Positions 34,814 through 43,179 of a stretch of DNA of 64,000 nt are shown here, piece by piece. The translations under genes were made by a program, and so were the position numbers. Under the pieces are notes generated by a model that searched no databases, was not told the origin of the DNA, and saw only the letters and a list, made by a program, of their open reading frames with translations. Each line of letters begins with the position of its first letter. The first letter of the stretch is position 1. The DNA is taken from positions 121,362-185,361 of the forward strand of contig NZ_GG729933.1 of assembly GCF_000160135.1 (NCBI RefSeq). Reading direction: 5' to 3'. Origin of the DNA: Oribacterium sp. oral taxon 078 str. F0262 (GTDB lineage: Bacteria; Bacillota; Clostridia; Lachnospirales; Lachnospiraceae).

Positions 34814-37597
34814 ATGAAGAGAATGGGGAGAACCAGAAAAAAGCCGCACCGCATTTTGCGCTGGATCGGCGGCTTCCTTCTCGGCGGCTTTTTGGTCGGC
34901 CTCGTCCTTATGGCCGTGGGCTGGTTTTTCTATCTGCGCCCGGAGTATGAGCGCCTGAAGAAGATCGCCTATGATAAGCTGGCCTCCGGCAATGTCGAGG
35001 ACCTCACCCGCCTCTCGGACACCGTCATTTATGACACGAACGGGGAGATTCTCGGCATTGTCAATGCGGGACACTATGTCTATGTGAAGATCGACCAGAT
35101 CTCGGAGAACCTGCAGCATGCCTACATCGCGCAGGAGGACCGGAAGTTCATGAAGCATCACGGCGTGGATTATATGGGGACGCTCCGGGCCCTGATTCAG
35201 CTCATCCGCCATCGCGGCAGGATCACGCAGGGCGGCTCGACGATCACGCAGCAGCTGGTAAAGAATACCTACTTAAGCTCCGAGAAGGTCTATACGAGAA
35301 AGATCGTGGAGATGATGCTCGCCCAGGAGCTGGAGAAGCGCTACTCCAAAAGCGAGATTATGGAGCTCTACTGCAATACGAATTTCTATGGCAATAACTG
35401 CTACGGCGTGGAGTCCGCGAGCCTCTATTATTTCAATAAATCCGCGGCGGATCTCACGATCCCGGAGGCCGCCATGCTGGCCGGGGTCTCCAATGCCCCC
35501 TCGCGCTACGAGCCGCTGAAGCATCCGGACGCCTGTCTTGCGAAGCGGAACCGGGTGCTCAATTCCCTCAGCGTCTGCGGCTATATCACGGCGGAGGAGT
35601 GCGAGCAGTACAAGGCCATGGATCTCGGCGTCTCCCGGAATATTCAGAGAGAGACGGACGAGGATTACCTCACCTCCTACGCCCTCTACTCGGCGACACT
35701 CACGCTGATGGATCTGAATGAGTTTCATTTCGAGTACCTCTGGGAGAATGAGGCGGAGCAAAAGGCCTACGAGGAGAAGTATAACGAGAGCTATGATTTC
35801 TACAACAAGGAGATCCGCAGAGGGGGTTATCAGATCTACACCGCGCTGAACCCGGAGATCCAGAGGATCGTGCAGGAGAAGCTGGACAAGGATCTCGAGA
35901 AATTCAAGGATTTGCAGGAGAACGGCAAGTTCTCCATGCAGGGCGCGGCGGCGGTCGTGGACAATGAGAGCGGCTATGTCGTGGCGGCGGTCGGGGGAAG
36001 AGGGACCGAGGACAAGTATAACCGGGCCTACCTGAGCGTCCGTCAGCCCGGCTCCTCCATCAAGCCGCTCCTGGACTATACCCCGGCGCTGGACAGCGGG
36101 AGATACAGTCCGGGCAGTCTCATCGATGACCACAAGTTCGAGAACGGGCCCTCGAATTCCGGGGATCATTATTACGGACAGGTGACGCTCCGGGAGGCGG
36201 TGAACCGCTCTTTGAATACGGTGGCCTGGCAGGTGCTTTCCGATATCGGGGTGGACTATGGCCTGGATTATCTGAAGAGCATGCATTTTCAGGGGCTGAG
36301 CTGGGTGGACAATACGTCGGCGGCGGTATCCATCGGAGGCTTCACCAACGGGACGAAGATTGTGGATATGGCGAAGGGCTACGCCGCTCTCGCAAACGGA
36401 GGGCGCTTCAGCGAGCGAAGCTGCATCCAGAAGATCGTGCACCAGAAAAACGGAGAGATCACGAAGAACTATCATCCCGGCGATGTCCAGATTTACCGGG
36501 AGGACAGCTCCTACATGATGACGGACATCCTGAAGGGGACGATCACGAAGCCCTACGGCACCGGGCGCGGCCTCGCGCTGGATAAGAGCATGCCCTGCGC
36601 AGGGAAGACCGGGACCAGCAACGCCTCAAAGGACACCTGGTTCTGCGGCTATACGAGATACTACACCATGGCGGTCTGGGTGGGACATGATCTGCCTGCG
36701 CCGATGCCGGGGATCTACGGCGCGACCTATGCCGGAAAGATCTGGAGGGATGCCATGAATGTCCTCCACAAGGATCTCCCTGTGAAGGACTGGGACAAGC
36801 CGTCCACGGTGGAGACGCAGACCGACAAAAAGACGGGGATTGAGGATCTTGTCTCTACGACAGCCGAGGTCCGTGCCGCGGCCTCCCTCCGGAAGAAGAC
36901 CGAAAAGGAGAAGAAGGCGGAGGCGGAAGAGCTGCTCACGAAATACGAGAGCATGATAATCAGCCGGGTGGAGGATATCTTTACAGAGAGGGAGCTCTAT
37001 CAGCAGATCAAGAGTGACGCGGATATCGTGAGCGACGCGGAGAGCAGGAGAAAGATCTTCTCCCGCCTCTCGGAGAGAAAGAAGTATTTCGACAAGATCG
37101 AGGACAGCATGCGGGAGGAGATCCAAAGCTACGAGGAATCCAGCGAGGAGGAGTCCAGAGTGCAGAGCTCCATCGCAGCCTCAAGGGCAGAGGAGAGCCG
37201 TATCGCCAGGGAGCGGGAGCGGCGCCTCGCGGAGATTCGGGCTCTGATCCAGAAGCTGGAGGAGGCGGAGTATCAGGATAAGGATACGGATGCCATGCTT
37301 TTGACGGCCCAGAAGATCCTCGCGGATTATAAGCCGAGGGACGGAGAGGAGGACCTCACGGAGGAGCTTGAGAATGCGATAGAGCGTGTGAAGAAGCTCC
37401 CGCGGCGCCCGGACGAAAACGGGCAGGGGCAGCTCAATCCGGAGTCTGCGAGTACAGACGGCCAGCAGGGAGGGCCCGGCGTGATCGGGCCCGGAGACCC
37501 CAATCTCATGAAGCACCCGAGCGCGGGGGCGGAGGTTGGCGGATCGGATAATTCCGGCCCGAACGGCGGAAAGTCCCGGGTGATCGGCGGCCGCTGA
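34814..37597 (+). CDS. Class A penicillin-binding protein (PBP1A-like transglycosylase/transpeptidase)
   Basis: 927-aa bifunctional peptidoglycan synthase. Short cytoplasmic basic tail, one transmembrane helix (about residues 15-42, ILRWIGGFLLGGFLVGLVLM), GT51 transglycosylase domain with AQEDRKFMKHHGVD and GGSTITQQLVKN (about 97-140), then a transpeptidase domain with the SxxK nucleophile motif in QPGSSIKPL (serine near 416), SxN in NRSLNTVAW and KTG in CAGKTGTSN (about 600). After the enzyme domains comes an unusual highly charged, coiled-coil-rich tail of about 200 residues (EKEKKAEAEELLTKYE ... RVQSSIAASRAEESRIARERERRLAEIR) and a Gly/Pro/Asn-rich end, probably extracytoplasmic. Monocistronic; a strong terminator follows. 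Confidence 0.95.
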   Translation: MKRMGRTRKKPHRILRWIGGFLLGGFLVGLVLMAVGWFFYLRPEYERLKKIAYDKLASGNVEDLTRLSDTVIYDTNGEILGIVNAGHYVYVKIDQISENLQHAYIAQEDRKFMKHHGVDYMGTLRALIQLIRHRGRITQGGSTITQQLVKNTYLSSEKVYTRKIVEMMLAQELEKRYSKSEIMELYCNTNFYGNNCYGVESASLYYFNKSAADLTIPEAAMLAGVSNAPSRYEPLKHPDACLAKRNRVLNSLSVCGYITAEECEQYKAMDLGVSRNIQRETDEDYLTSYALYSATLTLMDLNEFHFEYLWENEAEQKAYEEKYNESYDFYNKEIRRGGYQIYTALNPEIQRIVQEKLDKDLEKFKDLQENGKFSMQGAAAVVDNESGYVVAAVGGRGTEDKYNRAYLSVRQPGSSIKPLLDYTPALDSGRYSPGSLIDDHKFENGPSNSGDHYYGQVTLREAVNRSLNTVAWQVLSDIGVDYGLDYLKSMHFQGLSWVDNTSAAVSIGGFTNGTKIVDMAKGYAALANGGRFSERSCIQKIVHQKNGEITKNYHPGDVQIYREDSSYMMTDILKGTITKPYGTGRGLALDKSMPCAGKTGTSNASKDTWFCGYTRYYTMAVWVGHDLPAPMPGIYGATYAGKIWRDAMNVLHKDLPVKDWDKPSTVETQTDKKTGIEDLVSTTAEVRAAASLRKKTEKEKKAEAEELLTKYESMIISRVEDIFTERELYQQIKSDADIVSDAESRRKIFSRLSERKKYFDKIEDSMREEIQSYEESSEEESRVQSSIAASRAEESRIARERERRLAEIRALIQKLEEAEYQDKDTDAMLLTAQKILADYKPRDGEEDLTEELENAIERVKKLPRRPDENGQGQLNPESASTDGQQGGPGVIGPGDPNLMKHPSAGAEVGGSDNSGPNGGKSRVIGGR

Positions 37598-37732
37598 GAA
37601 GAGATGCCTATGGCTGTGCGGCTCTTGCGAGGGGGATCTTCTTACAGGGTGATCGGCATCCTTTCCGTTGGCAGGCAGTCGCAGATCAGAAATAGAATCC
37701 ATCCTTCCCCGCTGAGAGAGATCTCAGAGAGG

Positions 37733-37781
37733 GAGAGGGGGAAGCGCCAAAGAGAAGACGCTTCCCCCTCTCTTTTTCTTT
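37733..37781 (+). terminator. Strong Rho-independent terminator after the PBP gene
   Basis: Perfect 14-base stem GAGAGGGGGAAGCG / CGCTTCCCCCTCTC with a 12-base loop, followed by TTTTTCTTT. Confidence 0.92.
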
Positions 37782-37842
37782 GATAGAGATTTATTATAAT
37801 TCAAGCAATAAATACAAAAAAGCTTTAAATACTGCATATAAT

Positions 37843-37871
37843 TTGACAGAAATAGAGCAAAAATTTATAAT
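37843..37871 (+). promoter_or_regulatory. Perfect consensus sigma-A promoter of the HgdC-like operon
   Basis: TTGACA (37843-37848), 17-base spacer, TATAAT (37866-37871), in an AT-rich stretch, 26 bases before the start codon. All twelve consensus positions match. Confidence 0.9.
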
Positions 37872-37897
37872 AATTTGAGTTGGTCTGGAGGGGCTTT

Positions 37898-38665
37898 ATG
37901 AAAAAATTTGCAATCGGCATCGACATCGGCTCGACCTGCGCGAAGGCCGCGGTGCTGGACGAGAAGAAGGACTTGAAGGAGAAGCTGCTGCTTCCGACGG
38001 GCTGGAGCAGCGCGGATACGGCGGAGGAGATCAGACGGCGGCTCGCCTCCTATATTGAGGAGGGAACTGTCGTCGCGACCGGCTACGGCAGGGTCTGTGT
38101 GCCCTATGCGGATAAGTCCGTGACGGAGATCACCTGTCACGGAAAGGGGGCGGATTATCTCTATCAGGCAAAGAGCATGACGGTCATCGACATCGGAGGA
38201 CAGGATACGAAGATCATTCGGATCGAGTCGGGGAATGTGACGGATTTTCTGATGAATGACAAGTGCTCCGCCGGAACCGGCCGTTTCCTGGAGGTCATGG
38301 CGAATACTCTGGGGCTTCGGACGGAGGAGCTCTGCGAGCTGGCTTCGAGAGGGAAGGACGCGAGCATCAGCTCGATGTGCACGGTCTTTGCGGAGTCGGA
38401 GGTCATCAGTCTGATCGGAAGAGGGGAGAAGAGGGAGAACATTGCCTTTGCGGTCGTGGACTCCATCGTGAAGAAGGTCGCGGCGCAGGCGATGCACCTG
38501 CTCCCGCCGGAGGGGGAGGCTGTACTGACGGGCGGTCTCTGCGAGTTTCAGTATCTCCGCTCTTCCCTCGGAAAGGCCCTGGGCAGGGAGGTCGTGAGTT
38601 CTCCGAACGGGAGATATGCCGGGGCGATCGGAGCGGCGCTTGTCGCGTCGAAGCTGGAGTCATGA
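37898..38665 (+). CDS. HgdC/YjiL-like ATP-dependent activator (BadF/BadG family)
   Basis: 255 aa. ASKHA-fold ATPase that passes electrons from reduced ferredoxin or flavodoxin to a dehydratase or double-cubane partner. GIDIGSTCAKAAVLD (phosphate 1), MTVIDIGGQDTKII (phosphate 2), NDKCSAGTGRFLEVMA and SSMCTVFAESEVISLI supply the two cysteines that hold the [4Fe-4S] cluster at the dimer interface, and LTGGLCEF and the C-terminal GAIGAALVA follow. GGAGGGG lies four bases before the ATG. First gene of an operon; its stop overlaps the next start as ATGA. The partner is the 39854-41128 product. Confidence 0.93.
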   Translation: MKKFAIGIDIGSTCAKAAVLDEKKDLKEKLLLPTGWSSADTAEEIRRRLASYIEEGTVVATGYGRVCVPYADKSVTEITCHGKGADYLYQAKSMTVIDIGGQDTKIIRIESGNVTDFLMNDKCSAGTGRFLEVMANTLGLRTEELCELASRGKDASISSMCTVFAESEVISLIGRGEKRENIAFAVVDSIVKKVAAQAMHLLPPEGEAVLTGGLCEFQYLRSSLGKALGREVVSSPNGRYAGAIGAALVASKLES

Positions 38666-39792
38666 TTTACCTGGACAATGCGGCGACGAGCTTCCGTAAG
38701 CCGGAGGAGGTCCTGGAAGCGGTGATGGAGGCCATGCGGCATTCCGGCAATGCCTCCCGCGGGACCCACAGCGCGGCCATCTCCGCCTCCCAGTCCGTCT
38801 ACGAGGCGCGCCGCAGGCTGGCTGCCTTCTTTCACTGCGAGAGGGCGGATCATGTGATCTTCACTCAGAATTCCACGGAGGCTTTGAATATCGCACTCTA
38901 TGGCCTTCTCTCCCCGGGGGAGCATGTGATCACGACGGATCTGGAGCATAACTCCGTGCTCCGCCCCCTCTATGACTTAGAGAGCCGGGGACTGCTCCTG
39001 GACTTTGTGCGGGCGGATCGGAGGGGGAAGGTCGATTACCGGGATTTTGAGCGGCTGATCCGGAAGGAGACGAAGGCAATCGTGTGCACGCATGCCTCGA
39101 ATCTGACGGGGAATATGCTGGAGCTCGAAAGGATCTCCGGGATCGCGCACCGCACCGGCGCGCTTCTCGTTGTGGATGCCTCGCAGAGTGCCGGGGCCCT
39201 GCCGGTGGATATGGAAAAGCAGGGGATCGACATCCTCTGCTTTACGGGGCACAAGAGCATGCTGGGCCCGCAGGGGACAGGGGGACTGTGCCTTCGGAGC
39301 GGAGTGGAGCTTCGGCCTTTTAAGCGGGGCGGGACCGGCGTGCATTCCTACCTCAGGGAGCAGCCCTCCGACTATCCCACGAGACTGGAGGCCGGGACCC
39401 TGAACGGCCACGGCATCGCGGGGCTTTTAGCGGCGGTGAACTTCATCGATCGGATGGGGCTTGAGAAGATCGAGGAGAAGGAAAGCAGGCTGCTGAGACG
39501 TTTCTGTGAGGCAGTTCGTGAGATCCCGGGCGTCACGCTCTATGGGGATTTTGAGGGACGGAGGGCGGCGATCGCGGCTCTCAATATCCGGGATTACAGC
39601 TCCGCGGAGATCTCGGACTGTCTCGCTCAGGACTACGGGATCGCCACCCGGCCCGGGGCGCACTGCGCCCCCAGGATGCATGAGGCGCTCGGGACGGAGG
39701 AGCAGGGAGCGGTGCGCTTCAGCTTTTCCATTTTTAATACCGAGGATGAAGTTGAGTCGGCAATTCGGGCGGTCAGGGAGCTCGCCCGCTGA
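38662..39792 (+). CDS. Cysteine desulfurase family protein (SufS/Csd-like, class V aminotransferase)
   Basis: 376 aa PLP enzyme of the group II type (distinct from the IscS-like enzyme at 782). MIYLDNAATSFRKPEEV at the N-terminus, TGHKSMLGPQGTGGL with the PLP lysine (about residue 196), and RPGAHCAPRMHEALGT with the candidate sulfur/selenium-carrying cysteine (about 335). Expected product is persulfide or selenide for an acceptor. Translationally coupled to the activator by an ATGA overlap and followed by the double-cubane-type protein and a DUF3343 protein. Neighbourhoods of this type are linked to sulfur/selenium delivery in Clostridia; selD and yedF are not in this window. Confidence 0.9.
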   Translation: MIYLDNAATSFRKPEEVLEAVMEAMRHSGNASRGTHSAAISASQSVYEARRRLAAFFHCERADHVIFTQNSTEALNIALYGLLSPGEHVITTDLEHNSVLRPLYDLESRGLLLDFVRADRRGKVDYRDFERLIRKETKAIVCTHASNLTGNMLELERISGIAHRTGALLVVDASQSAGALPVDMEKQGIDILCFTGHKSMLGPQGTGGLCLRSGVELRPFKRGGTGVHSYLREQPSDYPTRLEAGTLNGHGIAGLLAAVNFIDRMGLEKIEEKESRLLRRFCEAVREIPGVTLYGDFEGRRAAIAALNIRDYSSAEISDCLAQDYGIATRPGAHCAPRMHEALGTEEQGAVRFSFSIFNTEDEVESAIRAVRELAR

Positions 39793-39853
39793 GTTTTGAG
39801 TCGGATTGTCCCGCATTGGAGAGCGGAGCCGACGGAAAAGGAGAATGTGCGTT

Positions 39854-41128
39854 ATGGCTGATTATGTAGAGATGTGGAAAAATATCGGGATGGACGTGGA
39901 TATGCACGACACCCTCTGCCAGGTGCTTCCCACTGCGGTGGGGGATGTCTTCCTGAGTCAGGAGAACCGCCCGAAGGCGATGGACTTCTGGGATCTCGTC
40001 ATCTCGGAGGTTCACGGCATCCGCCCCGCGGAGCTCATCGAGGAGCAGAAAAAGGGGAGAAAGGTCTTCGGCACCTTCTGTGTCTATGTGCCGGATGAGG
40101 TGGTGATCGCGGCAAATGGCATCGTGACGGGACTGTGCAGCGGATCCCAGTTCTGGGTCCCCGCCGGGGAGGCCGTGCTTCCGAAGAGCACCTGTCCCCT
40201 CGTAAAGGCCTCGGTCGGCGCGAGACTCTCCCGGACCTGTCCCTTCTTCCGGATCGCGGATATGTATGTCGGAGAGACCACCTGCGACGGGAAGAAGAAG
40301 GCCTATGAGATCCTCGGCGAGGATGTGCCGATGTATGTCATGGATGTGCCGCAGATGAAGCGGGCGGAGGATATTGCGCGCTGGAAGGATGAGATCGCCG
40401 CCTTCGCGAAGAAGGTCGAGGAGGTCACGGGAAACCGGATCACGGTGGAGAAGCTCAAGGAAGCGATTCATCTCATCAACGAGAAGAGGAAGGCAATCCA
40501 GAGGGTCTACGACTGCCGTAAGTCCGAATGCCTTCCGATCTCCGGGAGGGACGTGCTCCTTATGATACAGATCGCCTTCTTCGATGATCCCGCCCGTTGT
40601 ACGCAGATGTGCAATCGTCTCGCGGATGAGCTCGAGGAGAGGATCCGAAACGGCGTGAGCGTCGTGCCGAAGGGGACGAAGAGAATCCTCGTCACGGGCT
40701 CCCCGATGTCGATCCCGAACTGGAAGCTCCACCAGATTATAGAGACCAGCGGGGCTGCCGTCGTCTGTGAGGAGATGTGCACCGGCACCCGCTACTTTGA
40801 GAATCTCGTGGATGAGGGGGGGAAGACCCTGGAGGAGCAGTTCATGGCTCTCTCCGAGCGCTATATGAAGACGAACTGCGCCTGCTTCACGCCGAATAAG
40901 GGTAGGATCGACGATCTTCTCCGGATGGTGAAGGAGTATAAGGTCGACGGCGTCATCGACACGAGTTTAAAATTCTGCTGCCTCTACGATACGGAGAAGT
41001 ACGTGGTCTCCCGCGCGCTGAAGGAGGCCGGAGTCCCGGTCCTCAGCCTGGAGACGGACTATGCGGATACGGACGCGGAGCAGCTTCGGACGAGAATCGG
41101 AGCCTTCGTGGAAATGCTTCATGCCTAA
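39854..41128 (+). CDS. 2-hydroxyacyl-CoA dehydratase D-component family / double-cubane cluster protein-like
   Basis: 424 aa. HgdB/FldC-fold Fe-S protein that works with the HgdC-like ATPase encoded upstream. Cysteines likely to bind clusters are in PKSTCPLVKAS, SRTCPFFRIAD, EEMCTGTRYFE, KTNCACFTPN and LKFCCLYD. There is only one such subunit and no CoA-transferase or second dehydratase subunit nearby, so it resembles the stand-alone double-cubane proteins (YjiM-like) that reduce small substrates with ATP rather than a fermentative dehydratase. The ATG at 39854 is chosen because AAGGAG lies ten bases upstream; the ATG at 39845 is too close to it. Overlaps the next gene by eight bases. The natural substrate is unknown. 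Confidence 0.88.
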   Translation: MADYVEMWKNIGMDVDMHDTLCQVLPTAVGDVFLSQENRPKAMDFWDLVISEVHGIRPAELIEEQKKGRKVFGTFCVYVPDEVVIAANGIVTGLCSGSQFWVPAGEAVLPKSTCPLVKASVGARLSRTCPFFRIADMYVGETTCDGKKKAYEILGEDVPMYVMDVPQMKRAEDIARWKDEIAAFAKKVEEVTGNRITVEKLKEAIHLINEKRKAIQRVYDCRKSECLPISGRDVLLMIQIAFFDDPARCTQMCNRLADELEERIRNGVSVVPKGTKRILVTGSPMSIPNWKLHQIIETSGAAVVCEEMCTGTRYFENLVDEGGKTLEEQFMALSERYMKTNCACFTPNKGRIDDLLRMVKEYKVDGVIDTSLKFCCLYDTEKYVVSRALKEAGVPVLSLETDYADTDAEQLRTRIGAFVEMLHA

Positions 41129-41390
41129 GACGCGCTACTATATCCTTTTTCGAAATTACGAGGAGGGCCTTGCGCTCCATGCCCTCCTCGATGAGCACGG
41201 ACTGGAGAACCGCATTGCGCCGACACCCCGCTGCGGCTACGGGAGGAAGCTTGCCTGCGGGATGTCTCTGCTCATTGAGGAGGAATGGCTTTCCCGCGTA
41301 AAGCAGTGCCTCTCGGAGGAGGGCGCGGAGTATATGGACCTCATCTCCGTGGAGGGACAGATCGATCCGAAGAGGGACCGCTTCTGCTGA
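41121..41390 (+). CDS. DUF3343 protein (putative sulfur/selenium carrier-like)
   Basis: 89 aa. MPKTRYYILFRNYEEGLALHALLDE, then IAPTPRCGYGRKLACGMSLLI with two cysteines, match the DUF3343 pattern of a small ferredoxin-like fold that occurs next to cysteine desulfurases and YedF/SelD in Clostridia. It also ends in cysteine (DRFC), which could act as a carrier residue. It starts inside the end of the preceding gene, so it is the last member of the four-gene operon. Exact role unknown. Confidence 0.82.
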   Translation: MPKTRYYILFRNYEEGLALHALLDEHGLENRIAPTPRCGYGRKLACGMSLLIEEEWLSRVKQCLSEEGAEYMDLISVEGQIDPKRDRFC

Positions 41391-41820
41391 GTGCCCGCGC
41401 GGGGAAAGTGCCCTCTGCTGTAAGCCGCACCATGATTGTTTTTAGGGTAAGGGGGAGAGTGCTCTCTGCTTTATACCCGGGCAGATGCTCCGCTTTCCCT
41501 GCGGAGCTGTTCTTCTCCACTGCTGTCCTGCTATGGCAGCTTCTTAGTACAGGATGGATGCACCGCTTCCCCCGCGGCACTGCTCTTCCCTCTCTTTTCC
41601 GGAGTGCATTTTAATGCTTTATGCTTTGGCTTTTCCGGAAGGGGCGGATAAGCCTCCGGAAGCGGGGATCTGCGCATCAGCAAACCTCCCTCCGGGAGGC
41701 AGTTCTCTGCTGCGGATAAGCTTCCGGAAGTGGGGGATCTGCGCCCTGTCTTCATAGGGCCTGCCATGTCTGCTTCAGGCAGCGATCTCCAGGGATTCGT
41801 TTCGGAATGGTTTTTGGGAT
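41391..41820. other. Gene-free interval upstream of the bioY control region
   Basis: No supported gene. Holds the two direct repeat copies listed separately and several GC-rich small stems such as CCTCCCTCCGGGAGG near 41686. Confidence 0.5.
41644..41744. repeat. Two direct copies of a 32-33 bp intergenic repeat
   Basis: 41644-41675 and 41712-41744 share GCGGATAAGC, then TCCGGAAG, then GGGGATCTGCGC, differing at two bases and one inserted G. Each contains the palindrome TTCCGGAA or its variant. Confidence 0.75.
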
Positions 41821-41822
41821 AA

Positions 41823-41907
41823 TTGTAAACCTTATGGAAAATAATAGTTGACTGATTTCACCGGAATCCGTATACTGACTTCACTGAGAAGCGTATACGG
41901 ATTCCGG
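41823..41907 (+). promoter_or_regulatory. bioY promoter with possible BirA site and a perfect 15-bp inverted repeat
   Basis: Promoter TTGACT (41848-41853), 17 bases, TATACT (41871-41876). Upstream, TTGTAAACC (41823-41831) is a good left half of a BirA biotin operator; after 14 bases AGTTGACTG (846-854) is a poor right half covering the -35 box. The inverted repeat CCGGAATCCGTATAC (41861-41875) / GTATACGGATTCCGG (41893-41907) is perfect, starts in the promoter spacer and covers the -10 box and start site; it could be an operator or an RNA hairpin. Confidence 0.6.
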
Positions 41908-41957
41908 CGCCGCTTATAATGACGGAATTTTTTATTTTCCCGGGAGGAGGAAAGAGG

Positions 41958-42524
41958 ATGAGACAGATTTCTGTGAGAAAGATGAGTATATGTGCGTTGA
42001 TGTGCGCTCTTTTATGTATACTCGGCCCGCTTGCGATCCCGATCGGCCCGGTGCCCCTCTCTCTCACGCTCTTTGTGCTCTTTCTCTCCGTGGAGATCCT
42101 CGGGATGAAGCTCGGGACTCTCTCCTTTCTTCTCTACCTTCTTCTGGGCTTTTTCGGCCTTCCGGTCTTTTCGGGCTACGCGGGAGGGGCAGCGAAGCTG
42201 CTAGGCCCCACCGGGGGTTATCTTTTCGGCATGATTTTCTGCGCCTTATGCGCGGGATTTTTCCTGGAGCGCTTCCCGGATCAGCCCGCTCTTCAGCTTC
42301 TGGGCATGCTGATCGGACTTTTGCTCTGCTATCTCTTCGGCACACTGTGGCTTCGCGCGCTGCTGCTCCCCAAGAAACCGGGCTTTGGCCTTTGGGACGC
42401 TCTGATGATGGGTGTGCTCCCCTTTATTCCGGGGGACCTTTGCAAGATCGGCCTCGCATTCTGGCTCGGGAGAAGGATCCGCCGCAGTCTGCCCGCTTCC
42501 CTCTCCGCTGCATCTCAGGGATAA
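41958..42524 (+). CDS. bioY: Biotin transporter BioY (ECF S component)
   Basis: 188 aa, six hydrophobic segments. Opening MRQISVRKMSICALMCALLC, then the typical LGPLAIPIGPVPLSLTLFVLFLS, FGLPVFSGYAGGAAKLLGPTGGYLFG (the BioY signature around the substrate site) and a last helix with FIPGDLCKIGLAFWLG. Binds biotin in the membrane and works with the shared ECF energising module encoded elsewhere. The ATG at 41958 is preceded by GGGAGGAGGAAAGAGG; the open frame upstream lacks conservation. Confidence 0.93.
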   Translation: MRQISVRKMSICALMCALLCILGPLAIPIGPVPLSLTLFVLFLSVEILGMKLGTLSFLLYLLLGFFGLPVFSGYAGGAAKLLGPTGGYLFGMIFCALCAGFFLERFPDQPALQLLGMLIGLLLCYLFGTLWLRALLLPKKPGFGLWDALMMGVLPFIPGDLCKIGLAFWLGRRIRRSLPASLSAASQG

Positions 42525-42651
42525 GCATAGAGGGAATGCCCCTGTCGGCGCGGAGAAGAGCGCAGCGCACAGACGACGCCAGAGCGCTGCGGGCCCTTGG
42601 AATCGTAGTCCTTTCTGCCGGTGCTGAGGATGGAAGCGTGCCCGGCATATT

Positions 42652-43179
42652 TTAATCGTTTACGACATGGATCTGGCAGGAGCGCATGGTTTCCAGCGCG
42701 GCCCGGTGCTTTTCCGCTGTCACACCGGCGCAGCAGGCGGCATCTACGCTGATCCTTACCTCCGGCATCGCCGCCTTTAGGAGGAGAGCATTGGAGACCA
42801 CGCAGATATCGGTACACAGACCGACTAACTCCAGCTCGATCTCTTCCTTCTCCGAAAGTTTCTTCAGCTCCTCGGCTAGTTCCATGCTCCCGAAGCTCGG
42901 CTTCTCATAGATCTTTGCATGCCTCAGGAGCTCCGCGATGTCCGCCTGGAGCTGCCAGCCCTGCGTTCCCCTGATGCAGTGCATGACGGGGAGGTTCCTT
43001 CCCTCCTGCGTATCCATGTAGTTTTCCCCGTGAGTATCCATAGTGGCGATGACATTTTCCGCCGGGTAGGAGCGGATCTTTTCCTTTACGGCATCGACGA
43101 TGGCCTCCGCCTCCCGGCTTCCAAGAGCCGCATCGATAAAGTCATTTTGCATATCAATTACCAGCAGTATTTTTCTCAT
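42652..43179 (-). CDS. Isochorismatase-like cysteine hydrolase (nicotinamidase type)
   Basis: 175 aa. LLVIDMQNDFID with the catalytic aspartate (about residue 9), lysine in KIYEKPSFGS (about 93) and the nucleophilic cysteine in ELVGLCTDICVVSNALLLKA (about 136) with the cis-peptide before it: the complete D-K-C triad of the family. DTHGENYMDTQEGRNLPVMHCIRGTQGW carries the metal-site residues of nicotinamidases (PncA), so hydrolysis of nicotinamide to nicotinate is most likely, but other amides are possible. AAGGAGAG precedes the ATG. Single gene, convergent with bioY. Confidence 0.85.
   Translation of the reverse strand: MRKILLVIDMQNDFIDAALGSREAEAIVDAVKEKIRSYPAENVIATMDTHGENYMDTQEGRNLPVMHCIRGTQGWQLQADIAELLRHAKIYEKPSFGSMELAEELKKLSEKEEIELELVGLCTDICVVSNALLLKAAMPEVRISVDAACCAGVTAEKHRAALETMRSCQIHVVND

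Noticed and set aside
39854..41128. Fermentative 2-hydroxyglutaryl-CoA dehydratase
   Set aside because: Only one HgdB-like subunit and no HgdA partner or CoA-transferase; the stand-alone double-cubane type fits better.
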